The notes under the pieces: generated by a model | What the model was told of the DNA's origin: nothing | Seen by the model: only the letters and a program-made list of their open reading frames with translations | Database searches by the model: none | Assembly: GCA_025463785.1 (NCBI GenBank) | Contig: JAODBD010000009.1 | Location: 310,001 to 374,000, forward strand | Direction: 5' to 3' | DNA: 64,000 nucleotides | DNA from: Glaciihabitans sp. | GTDB lineage: Bacteria > Actinomycetota > Actinomycetes > Actinomycetales > Microbacteriaceae | Shown: positions 50,597 to 58,750 of the stretch, one piece after another | How the letters are laid out: every line of letters begins with the position of its first letter | How positions within the stretch are numbered: the stretch's first letter is position 1 | Position numbers and translations under genes: made by a program

Positions 50597-51946
50597 GTGA
50601 GATTCATGCGCACAGCGCAATCCACATACATCGTCGAAAGTCCCCGCCAGGTGCCGTCTTCAGGAAAGGTCGGCCCGCCGATGCTCATCGTGATCGCCCC
50701 CGCCGACGGACGGGTGCTCGACACGGTCCCCGCCGATACGCCCGAACAGGTGCGTGATGCCGTCGAACGACTGCGCGACCACAGTGTGCTGTGGCGGTCA
50801 CTGGGTGTGGTCGGCCGGGTCCACTGGCTCACTATGTTCCGAAACTGGTTGCTGGACAACCACGATGGGCTCGTCCTGCTCTTGGGTCTGGAGACCGGCA
50901 AATCGGATACGGAGGCCGAGACGGAGTTCGCGCTCACCGTCGACGCCCTCGACCACTACCGCGCCCATGCCGCCGATTTCCTCGGCGGCAAGCTGCCGCA
51001 GGCGCCCATGCGGCCGGGCGCGACCATGCAGCTGGCCATCGCCCAGCAGGCCTCCGCGGTGGTCGGGGTGATCGGGCCGTGGACATATCCGTTGGCGCTG
51101 ACCATGATCGACGCGCTGCCGGCGCTGGTGGCTGGGGCCGCGGTCATTGTCAAACCTTCTTCGCAGACGCCGCTCACCCTGCGGGCCGTCGCCGCGGGCT
51201 GGGCAAGTCTCGGCGCCCCAGCGGTTTTCGAAGCGGTCGCCGGGCACGATGCCGGACCGGCGATACTCGATCAGGTCGATTACATCCGCTTCACCGGGAG
51301 TATGGAGACCGGCAAAGTGGTGGCCCTGCGTGCGGCCGCGCGACTCATTCCGTGCTGCCTGGATCTGGGCGGTAAATCGGCGGCGGTGGTGCTGGCCGAT
51401 GCGGATCTGGACAAAGCGGCCGCCAATATTGCGCTGGGCGGTCTGGCAAATAGCGGGCAAAACCCCAGTGGCATCGAGCGCGTCTATGTCGAAAGCGCTG
51501 TCTACGACGCCTTTGTCGACAAACTGGTGGATGCGGCCGCCGCCTTCGGCCCGACTCTCGGCGAAGAGCCCGGCTTCGCTCTCATGACCTCCGCCAAGCA
51601 CATCGACTTCGTTCGCGACCAGGTCCGCGACGCCCTCCTCAAAGGGGCCACGCTGCGCTGCGGCGGCACCGCGGTCGGCCACAGCTTCGAACCCACCGTC
51701 CTCGGCGACGCCGACCCCACCATGTCCGTCCTCACCCAGCAGACTCTCGGCCCGGTGCTGCCCGTGGTCCGCGTCGCCGACGCGGGCGAGGCATTCGAAC
51801 TTGCGCTGCGGGCCCCGTTCGCGCCCTGTGTCAGCGTCTGGACCAGCGATGCCGCCGTAGGCGCCCGCGCCATCGGCAGATTCGCCCCGGCCCGAGTCGG
51901 CATCAACGACGTCTCGATCCACCTCGCACACCCCGCCCCCTTCTGA
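50597..51946 (+). CDS. Aldehyde dehydrogenase-family protein lacking the catalytic Cys
   Basis: 449 residues from ATG 50597 (GTGAGA upstream); ATG 50681 is also possible. ALDH features: VGVIGPWTYPLALTMIDALP, VIVKPSSQTPLTL, IRFTGSMETGKVV and the C-terminal GPVLPVVRV. Two catalytic positions are changed. The segment that normally reads NSGQxC reads NSGQNPSGIERVYV, so the nucleophile Cys is Pro (CCC at 51464-51466). The general-base motif ELGGK is DLGGK. It is therefore probably inactive as a dehydrogenase, or has another role. The C-terminus is short, ending soon after VGINDVSIH. Confidence 0.88.
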   Translation: MRFMRTAQSTYIVESPRQVPSSGKVGPPMLIVIAPADGRVLDTVPADTPEQVRDAVERLRDHSVLWRSLGVVGRVHWLTMFRNWLLDNHDGLVLLLGLETGKSDTEAETEFALTVDALDHYRAHAADFLGGKLPQAPMRPGATMQLAIAQQASAVVGVIGPWTYPLALTMIDALPALVAGAAVIVKPSSQTPLTLRAVAAGWASLGAPAVFEAVAGHDAGPAILDQVDYIRFTGSMETGKVVALRAAARLIPCCLDLGGKSAAVVLADADLDKAAANIALGGLANSGQNPSGIERVYVESAVYDAFVDKLVDAAAAFGPTLGEEPGFALMTSAKHIDFVRDQVRDALLKGATLRCGGTAVGHSFEPTVLGDADPTMSVLTQQTLGPVLPVVRVADAGEAFELALRAPFAPCVSVWTSDAAVGARAIGRFAPARVGINDVSIHLAHPAPF

Positions 51947-51961
51947 TCTAGGTTGGGGCCG

Positions 51962-52336
51962 GTGGGAACCGAAACGGAGACGACGCCGAAGAGCCTGGTG
52001 CACATGTGCGCTCGCGAGGAGTGGGAGGCCGCGCGGGCGGTGGGGGAGTATCGCGCGCCCTCGCTGGCGGAGGTGGGGTTCATTCATCTGTCCGCGCCCT
52101 ATCAGGCACACCTGCCGGCCAACCGGATTTTCGCGGGGCGCACGGATCTCGTGTTGCTGTGGCTGGACCCGGGACGTCTCGGCGCGCCGGTGAAATGGGA
52201 ACCGGGGGTGCCGACCGATCCGGAGTCCATGACCTTCCCGCATCTGTACGGGCCGCTGCCGGTTGCCGCGGTGGTGGAAGTGACCGCCTACCTGCCTGGA
52301 TCCGACGGTATTTTCGCCCCGCTCACCGCTAACTGA
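51962..52336 (+). CDS. DUF952 domain protein
   Basis: 124 residues from GTG 51962. DUF952 pattern: LVHMCAREEWEAARAVGEY, GFIHLSAPYQAHLPAN, LVLLWLDPGRLGAPVKWEPG and FPHLYGPLPVAAVV. The family folds like an ADP-ribosyltransferase relative or glutathione-transferase-linked domain and has no assigned role. It is a single small gene 15 nt after the aldehyde dehydrogenase-like gene. Confidence 0.88.
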   Translation: MGTETETTPKSLVHMCAREEWEAARAVGEYRAPSLAEVGFIHLSAPYQAHLPANRIFAGRTDLVLLWLDPGRLGAPVKWEPGVPTDPESMTFPHLYGPLPVAAVVEVTAYLPGSDGIFAPLTAN

Positions 52337-52379
52337 GCTGCTCCGCCGGTATCCGGGCGCTCTGTCCTAATCTGGACGG

Positions 52380-52862
52380 GTGAACGTCGATGTGACAGCC
52401 CTGCCCGGTATCGGTGTACGGAAGGACTTCGAGGTGCGCTCGGGGCGCCGGATCGGGGTGGTGGCGCACAAGGACGGCGCCATCGACCTGATCGTCTCCC
52501 AGCGTGACGATCCGGATGCCTGCCTGGCGCAGGTGCCCCTGACCACCGACGAGGCCGGGGTGCTGGCCAATCTGCTGGGTGCACCGCAGCTGGTGGAGAA
52601 GCTGAAGGAGGATCACCGGGACCTACCGGGGATCACCACCCGGCAGCTGCCCATCGGAGGTAGTTCGCCCTACCGCAGCCGCATGCTGGGCGAGACCGGG
52701 CTGCGCACGCGCACCAAGGCCTCCATTGTCGCGGTCATGCGCGCCGGGCAGCTGCACCCCTCACCCGGGCCGGATTTTGTGCTCGACTCCGGCGATCTGC
52801 TGGTAGTGGTCGGAACTCCGCACGGGCTGGACGCGGCCGCGCGCATCCTGGCCGACGGCTGA
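52380..52862 (+). CDS. Potassium/proton antiporter regulatory subunit (TrkA-C domain, KhtT-like)
   Basis: 160 residues from GTG 52380. N-terminal domain begins MNVDVTALPGIGVRKDFEV; the C-terminal ~75 residues are a TrkA-C (RCK_C) domain with RTRTKASIVAVMRAGQLHPS and FVLDSGDLLVVVGTPHGLDA. Such subunits gate CPA2 antiporters in response to nucleotides or pH. The antiporter gene begins 4 nt after its stop, and the pair matches KhtTU-like systems. Confidence 0.9.
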   Translation: MNVDVTALPGIGVRKDFEVRSGRRIGVVAHKDGAIDLIVSQRDDPDACLAQVPLTTDEAGVLANLLGAPQLVEKLKEDHRDLPGITTRQLPIGGSSPYRSRMLGETGLRTRTKASIVAVMRAGQLHPSPGPDFVLDSGDLLVVVGTPHGLDAAARILADG

Positions 52863-52866
52863 CAGG

Positions 52867-54054
52867 GTGGATTCGACCGGCCTAGCCCTGATCGAGCTCG
52901 GCGCGATCTTGTTCGCGCTCGGCATGATGGGCCGCTTCGCCGGCCGTTTCGGCATGTCCCCGATTCCGCTCTATCTGCTGGGTGGGCTCGCCTTCGGTGA
53001 CGGAGGCATCTTCCAGATGAAGGCCGCCACCGAATTCGGCCATCTGGCCGGTGAGATCGGTGTGGTGCTGCTGCTGCTTCTGCTCGGATTGGAGTACACC
53101 CCAGCCGAATTGGTGACCGGCCTGCGCCGCGACTGGCCGGCCGGGATCCTCGATATCGCCGCCAATGCCACACCCGGGGTGCTCGTGGCGCTGTTTCTCG
53201 GCTGGGGTCCGGTCGGGGCGGTGACCATGGGCGGCGTCACCTATATCTCTTCCTCCGGCATCGTGGCCAAGGTGCTCAATGATCTGGGCCGTCTCGGTAA
53301 CCGCGAAACACCGGTCATCCTGTCCATTCTGGTGTTCGAGGATCTGGCCATGGCGGTCTATCTGCCGATCCTCACCATGATGCTGGCGGGGCTGAGTTTC
53401 GCGGGCGGGCTGAAATCGCTGGCCATCGCGCTGGTGGCCATCACGGTGGTGCTGGTGGTGGCATTGCGCTACGGCCGCTTCGTGTCAAAGGTGGTGGACA
53501 GCAATGACAATGAGGTGTTCCTGCTCAAGCTGCTCGGCGCGGCGCTGCTGGTCGCCGGTGCGGCCTCGGCCCTGAATGTGTCGGCGGCGGTGGGTGCGTT
53601 CCTGCTGGGCATCGCCATCTCCGGGTCCACGGCGCAGGAGGCGGCGAAACTACTGGAACCGCTGCGAGATCTGTTCGCGGCCATATTCTTCGTGGCCTTC
53701 GGGCTCAATACCGATCCGCGCGCCATTCCGCCGGTACTGGGCTGGGCGATTGTGCTGGCGGTGATCACGGCGCTGACCAAGATCGGCACCGGCTGGTGGG
53801 CGGCGCGGCGGCAGGGCATTCGCCGGATGGGCCGGGCTCGGGCGGGCGCCGCGCTGGTAGCGCGCGGCGAATTCTCCATCGTCATTGCCGGACTTGCCGT
53901 TTCGGTGGGCGGGGTGAGCCACCGGCTGGCCGCCCTGGCCACTGCCTACGTGCTATTGATGGCCGTATTGGGCCCGATCGCCGCCCGCGTGGTCGAGCCG
54001 GCCGTCCGGTTCTTCCAGCGCGACCGGGGCGGTCTCGACCCGGTCGGGATGTAG
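52867..54054 (+). CDS. Cation:proton antiporter, CPA2 family (KhtU-like)
   Basis: 395 residues from GTG 52867, with about twelve hydrophobic segments. CPA2 features are LYLLGGLAFGDGG, GEIGVVLLLLLLGLEYTPAEL, SSSGIVAKVLNDLGRLGNRE with VFEDLAMAVYLPI (ion-binding ED), and GAFLLGIAISGS. It would exchange K+ or Na+ for H+ under control of the preceding TrkA-C subunit. Its last 102 bp overlap, tail to tail, the end of the rhomboid-like gene on the other strand. Confidence 0.93.
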   Translation: MDSTGLALIELGAILFALGMMGRFAGRFGMSPIPLYLLGGLAFGDGGIFQMKAATEFGHLAGEIGVVLLLLLLGLEYTPAELVTGLRRDWPAGILDIAANATPGVLVALFLGWGPVGAVTMGGVTYISSSGIVAKVLNDLGRLGNRETPVILSILVFEDLAMAVYLPILTMMLAGLSFAGGLKSLAIALVAITVVLVVALRYGRFVSKVVDSNDNEVFLLKLLGAALLVAGAASALNVSAAVGAFLLGIAISGSTAQEAAKLLEPLRDLFAAIFFVAFGLNTDPRAIPPVLGWAIVLAVITALTKIGTGWWAARRQGIRRMGRARAGAALVARGEFSIVIAGLAVSVGGVSHRLAALATAYVLLMAVLGPIAARVVEPAVRFFQRDRGGLDPVGM

Positions 54055-54870
54055 TGCGGCAGAGCTCTTTCCGGAGGCCTTTTCCGCGGCGCGGCGGGCG
54101 GAGGATTGCCGCCAGGCCAGCAGGCGGCGGGACAGCAGCACCGCGATCCCACCGATGACGAAACCGATGATCAGCGCCGAGAAGTGCCCGTAGTCGGTGA
54201 ATGTGCGGCCTTTCCACACGCCGTAGCCGTACCAGAGCACCAGCCCGGCCGCCCAGAGCAGGCGCGGGGTGCCGCGCAGGCGGAAGGCCAGTACGGCCAG
54301 CATGGTCGAAATCCCGTAGCTGGGGCCGACATCCGAGGCGACCGTCACGCGGAACGGGATCAGATCCTTCTGTACGGCATGCGAGATACCCACCACGGTG
54401 ATCAGGGTGGCGCCGATATGTCCGATGGCCACCACCAGAATCCAGCGCAGGGAACCCAGCCAGCGTTCGGCCAGGGCCATCAGCGTCAGCAGGATGATGA
54501 TGTCGCCCCACGGGAAACCGCCGCCTTCGGTCCAGAACGCGGAGGCGAGCAGCACCTGGATCGGATCCCGCTGCATATTCTTGAGATTGGTGGAGGCGGA
54601 CAGGATCAGTCGGCGGCCGACCAGATCGCTGGCGCCGCGCAGCGTCCACCAGGTCACGAAGAGGGTGAAGGCGTAGGCGATGCAAGCCGGAGTCACCGCC
54701 AGCAATTGCTGATAGGCGGTGACGGCACGCCGCAGCCGCTGTGGGCGCGCCCACCACGCACTCAGGGCGCGCACTTCGTCGGTGAGGCCGACGGTGTCGA
54801 GCCAGGGTGGCTGATAGGTGCGCAGAGTCATGTAATGCGGTCCGTTCTCCCGTGCGCTGCTGGTCGTCAC
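53953..54870 (-). CDS. Rhomboid-like membrane protein
   Basis: 305 residues from GTG 54870 (ATG 54831 possible). Six or seven hydrophobic segments with features of actinobacterial rhomboid-like proteins: WGDIIILLTLMALAERWLG, GHIGATLITVVGIS, DVGPSYGISTMLAVLAF and FTDYGHFSALIIGFVIGG. The catalytic rhomboid serine motif GxSG is replaced by PSYGIS, so protease activity is doubtful. The last ~34 residues are polar, and are encoded antisense to the 3' end of the antiporter gene (102-bp overlap). Confidence 0.8.
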   Translation of the reverse strand: MTTSSARENGPHYMTLRTYQPPWLDTVGLTDEVRALSAWWARPQRLRRAVTAYQQLLAVTPACIAYAFTLFVTWWTLRGASDLVGRRLILSASTNLKNMQRDPIQVLLASAFWTEGGGFPWGDIIILLTLMALAERWLGSLRWILVVAIGHIGATLITVVGISHAVQKDLIPFRVTVASDVGPSYGISTMLAVLAFRLRGTPRLLWAAGLVLWYGYGVWKGRTFTDYGHFSALIIGFVIGGIAVLLSRRLLAWRQSSARRAAEKASGKSSAALHPDRVETAPVALEEPDGRLDHAGGDRAQYGHQ

Positions 54871-55026
54871 CGTCCGAACCGACGCCCGCAGAGGGTGTCG
54901 GTGCCATGGTATCCCGAGGTCAAGCGGGCTCGAGCCATCCGGCGGTGAGTCGAGAAGTTACGCGTAGTAATGCCCAGGGAAAGCTGCGGTTACACCGCAG
55001 CAACATGGCTCCGGAGGATTGGGACC

Positions 55027-56433
55027 ATGTACCACCAGCGAATCGGCGGCGCGACCTACAGTTTCGACGGGCTGGTCGAGTTACTGGCCAAGGCGACTCC
55101 GCGCCGCAGTGGCGACGAATTGGCCGGCTGCGCGGCCGAATCCGATGCGGAGCGGGCCGCGGCTCAGTGGGCGCTGGCGGAGGTGCCGCTGACCACCTTT
55201 CTCGAGTATCCGGTGGTGCCGTACGAGACCGACGAGGTCACCCGGCTCATTCTCGATACGCACGATCGGGTTGCGTTCCAAGCGATTTCGCATCTCACCG
55301 TGGGCGGGCTGCGGGACTGGCTGCTCGGGGTCGCCGCCACGGCGGAGGCGGGCCACACCCTGGCTGCGGTATCGCGCGGGCTCACGCCGGAAATGGTGGC
55401 TGCGGTCAGCAAGCTCATGCGCAATCAGGATCTGATCGCGGTCGCCAAGGCCGTCGAGGTACGCGCGGGGTTCCGCACCACGGTCGGACTGCCCGGCACC
55501 CTCGCTACGCGACTGCAGCCCAATCACCCCACCGATGATCCGCGCGGTATTGCCGCAGCCGTGCTGGATGGCTTGCTGCTGGGTTGCGGTGATGCGGTCA
55601 TCGGGATCAATCCGGCCACCGACTCGCCCAAGGCCACCGCCGATCTGCTGTACCTGCTCGACGAGGTGCGGCAGCGGTTCGATATTCCCACCCAGTCGTG
55701 TGTGCTCTCGCATGTCACCACCACCATGGGGCTCATCGAGGCGGGCGCGCCCGTGGATCTCGTCTTCCAGTCCATCGCGGGCACCGAAGGCGCGAATTCC
55801 GGCTTCGGCGTGAATATTTCGCTGCTGCGCGAGGCCAATGAAGCTGGGCGGTCATTGCGGCGCGGCACCGTCGGCGACAATGTCATGTACCTGGAAACCG
55901 GTCAGGGCTCGGCACTTTCGGCGGGCGCGCATCTGGGCACCGGCGGCAAGCCCGTCGATCAGCAGACCCTGGAGACCCGCGCCTACGCCGTGGCCCGGGA
56001 GTTGGATCCGCTGCTGGTCAATACCGTGGTCGGATTCATCGGGCCCGAATACCTCTACGACGGTAAGCAGATCATTCGCGCCGGACTCGAGGACCACTGC
56101 TGCGGCAAACTGCTCGGACTGCCCATGGGTGTGGATGTCTGCTACACCAATCACGCCGAAGCCGACCAGGACGATATGGACAATCTGCTCACGCTGCTGG
56201 GTGCGGCCGGCTGCGCCTTCGTCATTGCCGTTCCGGGCGCGGACGATGTCATGCTCGGCTACCAGAGCCTGGCCTACCACGACGCCCTCTACGCCCGAAA
56301 AGTATTGGGGCTGCGGCCCGCTCCCGAATTCGCCGCCTGGCTCGACCGCCTCGGCATGATGGGAACCGACGGCCGCGTCCTGCCGGTACCGCCGCTCTCC
56401 TCACCCCTGCGCGGACTGGCGAGCGCCTCGTGA
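55027..56433 (+). CDS. eutB: Ethanolamine ammonia-lyase large subunit
   Basis: 468 residues from ATG 55027, preceded by GGAGGA at 9 nt. TIM-barrel subunit of the adenosylcobalamin enzyme: GLTPEMVAAVSKLMRNQDLI, RLQPNHPTDDPRGIAAAVLD, GDAVIGINPATDSP, FQSIAGTEGANSGFGV and LGTGGKPVDQQTLETRAYAV. With EutC it converts ethanolamine to acetaldehyde and ammonia. Its stop overlaps the eutC start. No ethanolamine permease, acetaldehyde dehydrogenase, microcompartment gene or cobalamin riboswitch was seen nearby. Confidence 0.96.
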   Translation: MYHQRIGGATYSFDGLVELLAKATPRRSGDELAGCAAESDAERAAAQWALAEVPLTTFLEYPVVPYETDEVTRLILDTHDRVAFQAISHLTVGGLRDWLLGVAATAEAGHTLAAVSRGLTPEMVAAVSKLMRNQDLIAVAKAVEVRAGFRTTVGLPGTLATRLQPNHPTDDPRGIAAAVLDGLLLGCGDAVIGINPATDSPKATADLLYLLDEVRQRFDIPTQSCVLSHVTTTMGLIEAGAPVDLVFQSIAGTEGANSGFGVNISLLREANEAGRSLRRGTVGDNVMYLETGQGSALSAGAHLGTGGKPVDQQTLETRAYAVARELDPLLVNTVVGFIGPEYLYDGKQIIRAGLEDHCCGKLLGLPMGVDVCYTNHAEADQDDMDNLLTLLGAAGCAFVIAVPGADDVMLGYQSLAYHDALYARKVLGLRPAPEFAAWLDRLGMMGTDGRVLPVPPLSSPLRGLASAS

Positions 56434-57377
56434 ACGAATCCTTGCGTCCATCAGGCATCGAAGACAGTGCGGCCCGGGCCTTTTGGGCCGACCTCCGGCG
56501 CACCACCCAGGCGCGCATCGGACTGGGCCGCACCGGCGACGCGCTACCCACCGCCGACGTCCTGGAATTCCGCGCCGCCCATGCCGCCGCCCGCGACGCC
56601 GTACACAACCCACTGGATGTGAATGCGCTTGCCGCCCAGGTGAATGCCCTCGGTCTAGGCGAGGCAGTCCACATACGCAGCCGCGCGTCCGACCGCTCCG
56701 AGTATCTGCGCCGCCCGGATCTGGGACGATTGCCGTCGGATACGGCGACCGCGTCGGATACGGCGACCGCGCCCGATACGGCGACCGCGCCCGATACGGC
56801 GACCGCGCCCGATACGGCGACCGCGCGAGATGTGGATACCGCGCCCCGCGAAGGGCTTTCGGCCCTGCGGTCCACTGGTGCGGATATCGGCATAGTCCTC
56901 GCCGACGGACTCTCCCCCCGCGCTCTCGCCGATCACGGCGTACCCATGCTCGCCGCCCTCGCCGAAATCCTCGGCGACCGCTACACCCTCGCCCCGCCGG
57001 TCATCGCCACCCAATCCCGCGTGGCTCTCGGCGACCACATCGGTCAAGCCCTCGGCGTAGGCACCCTCCTGGTCCTCATCGGCGAACGCCCGGGCCTCTC
57101 CGTCGCCGACAGCCTCGGCATCTACCTCACCCACCTCCCATGCCCCGGCCGCGCCGACTCCGAACGCAACTGCATCTCGAACATTCACCCACCCGAAGGC
57201 CTCGGCTACACCCGCGCCGCCCAGGTCGCCGCCGGCCTCGTCGAAGGCGCTCGCCGCCTGGGCCGGTCAGGCGTCGACCTCAAGGACACCTCCGCCGAGA
57301 CCTCCCTGAGCAGTAGCGCTGCCGTGATTCTGGAGGCGGCCGATCCCCTGGAGAACTCGGCGGTTCCCGGTCGGTAG
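56430..57377 (+). CDS. eutC: Ethanolamine ammonia-lyase small subunit with repeat-containing linker
   Basis: 315 residues from GTG 56430, overlapping the eutB stop. The EutC core is clear from LGRTGDALPTADVLEFRAAH and from VVIATQSRVALGDHIGQALG-like text to ERPGLSVADSLGIYLTHLP and RNCISNIHPPEGLGY. Between residues ~104 and ~133 there is an in-frame insertion made of five copies of the hexapeptide DTATA(S/P), encoded by an 18-bp tandem repeat, which other EutC proteins lack to my knowledge. It lies in the linker before the cobalamin-binding part and probably does not disrupt folding. Confidence 0.93.
   Translation: MNESLRPSGIEDSAARAFWADLRRTTQARIGLGRTGDALPTADVLEFRAAHAAARDAVHNPLDVNALAAQVNALGLGEAVHIRSRASDRSEYLRRPDLGRLPSDTATASDTATAPDTATAPDTATAPDTATARDVDTAPREGLSALRSTGADIGIVLADGLSPRALADHGVPMLAALAEILGDRYTLAPPVIATQSRVALGDHIGQALGVGTLLVLIGERPGLSVADSLGIYLTHLPCPGRADSERNCISNIHPPEGLGYTRAAQVAAGLVEGARRLGRSGVDLKDTSAETSLSSSAAVILEAADPLENSAVPGR
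56739..56828 (+). repeat. In-frame 18-bp minisatellite inside eutC (5 copies)
   Basis: Five head-to-tail units begin at 56739, 56757, 56775, 56793 and 56811. The middle copies are identical (GATACGGCGACCGCGCCC); the first ends GTCG and the last ends GCGA. Each unit encodes six residues, so copy number changes by slippage would keep the frame. Confidence 0.95.
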
Positions 57378-57667
57378 CGATCACCTGGTCGGACTCGCCG
57401 GCCCAGGGCGCGGTGGCGGCCACTGTCGATATGGCCGATGTCGCTCGGAATACCTGATGGCGGCCCGACCTGCGGCATATCTGGCGGCGGGCCGACCTGC
57501 GGCGCAATGTGATCGCCGAAGTCGATGTCGAGCAGTTGCCGCGCCGCGCGAGCTGGGGCCGCCGCGGCGACCTCCGGCGTGCCCGGCGCAACTATCGTGC
57601 ACACTGCGCATACCGTGACGGCTGCGACCGAGGCACAGCCGGTGCCGCGCGCCGAGGGGAGGCTGCC
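57378..57667. other. Intergenic region between eutC and YdcF-like gene
   Basis: No convincing gene was found in these 290 bp. The segment contains a direct repeat of CCGACCTGCGGC at about 57459 and 57490 and a ribosome-binding site (GGGGAGG) at its end for the YdcF-like gene. A minus-strand frame could encode a Pro-rich peptide but has no good start. Confidence 0.5.
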
Positions 57668-58741
57668 GTGAGATCACCGATCGTGCTGCTGCTGCTATTG
57701 GTCGCCGCTGTACTGCTGGCGGTGCTCGGCGCGTTCCGGATCATCAAGGACCCGCGTCGCGTCTCGACCGGGTTCGTCCTGCTGGCGGCGATCGCATTGC
57801 TCGCGCTGTGGGCATTGCTGGCGGTGCACGACTGGGATCCCACGCTTGCCCTGGAAATCGCCCTGGCGCATGTCATTCTGCTGCCGCCGCTGTCGCTGCT
57901 GGCCGCGGGCGTCGGACTGGTCGCCAACGGTGTGGTGCTGACTCGGCGCGAGGGACTGCGCATCGCCACCGCCGTCGCGCCTATCGCCGGTATCGGACTG
58001 CTGGTATTGCCGTTGCTGGTATATCGGATCATGGATCCGGGCCCTGGGACCTCGATCTGGCAGGAGGCGGTGGTCGTGGCGTTCCTGCTGCTCGGACTGC
58101 TTCTGCTGGTGCAGTTGCTGGCGTTCACCGGCTATGCGGTGCTGTACGCACGACTTCCGCGGCAACCCGGCGCCGATGCGGTGGTCGTACTGGGCTGTGG
58201 ACTGGCCGGCGGGCGCGTCACTCCACTGCTGGCCTCACGGCTGGACCGCGCGATCGAGGTGTACCGCGACGAGGTGGCGGCGGGTGCGGACCCGCTGCTG
58301 GTGACCTCGGGTGGACAGGGTCCCGGCGAGACGGTCGCCGAAGCGGATGCCATGGCTGATTACCTCGAGGCCGCCGGACTGCCCGCCGCACGGATCATCC
58401 GGGAGAATCGATCCCGCAATACCCGGGAGAACCTGCGCTTCACCGCGGCCCTGCTCCGCGAGCGCGGGTGTGCGCCGGAAGAATTGCGAATGGCGGTGGT
58501 AACCAGTGATTTTCACGTCATGCGCACCGCCGCGCTGACCCGTCGGCTCGACCTGGACGCTCAGGTGACGGGTGCCCGGACCGCACGCTACTTCGTACCC
58601 GCGGCCTTCCTGCGCGAGTTCATCGCCATGCTGGCCACGCATCGGCGGGCCAATCTGGTGGTCGCGGGCGTGCTCGTCGCGCTGATTGCCGCGGCGACCA
58701 TCTATTCGTATCTGCCTGTCGGGCTTGTTGTTTCGGATTGA
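57668..58741 (+). CDS. YdcF-like (DUF218) membrane protein
   Basis: 357 residues from GTG 57668, with GGGGAGG 6 nt upstream. Five hydrophobic segments occupy residues ~1-160, then the soluble DUF218 domain begins DAVVVLGCGLAGGRVTPLLA, followed by LLVTSGGQGPGE, ENRSRNTRENLRF and VVTSDFHVMRTAAL, with a final TM near the C-terminus. E. coli YdcF binds S-adenosylmethionine; the related SanA and ElyC act in envelope maintenance. A cell envelope role is likely. Confidence 0.9.
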   Translation: MRSPIVLLLLLVAAVLLAVLGAFRIIKDPRRVSTGFVLLAAIALLALWALLAVHDWDPTLALEIALAHVILLPPLSLLAAGVGLVANGVVLTRREGLRIATAVAPIAGIGLLVLPLLVYRIMDPGPGTSIWQEAVVVAFLLLGLLLLVQLLAFTGYAVLYARLPRQPGADAVVVLGCGLAGGRVTPLLASRLDRAIEVYRDEVAAGADPLLVTSGGQGPGETVAEADAMADYLEAAGLPAARIIRENRSRNTRENLRFTAALLRERGCAPEELRMAVVTSDFHVMRTAALTRRLDLDAQVTGARTARYFVPAAFLREFIAMLATHRRANLVVAGVLVALIAAATIYSYLPVGLVVSD

Positions 58742-58750
58742 CGGCCCGAT

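Noticed and set aside
54871-55026. A cobalamin riboswitch upstream of eutB
   Set aside because: The gap is only 156 bp and I could not find the B12-box core or a convincing pseudoknot fold.
56739-56828. The 18-bp repeats in eutC as a regulatory repeat or CRISPR
   Set aside because: They are in frame, without spacers, and encode a regular hexapeptide in the EutC protein.
57206-57604. Minus-strand frame that could encode a small Pro-rich protein ending the gap after eutC
   Set aside because: It overlaps the eutC 3' end, has only a GTG start with no ribosome-binding site, and no clear signal peptide can be started in frame.
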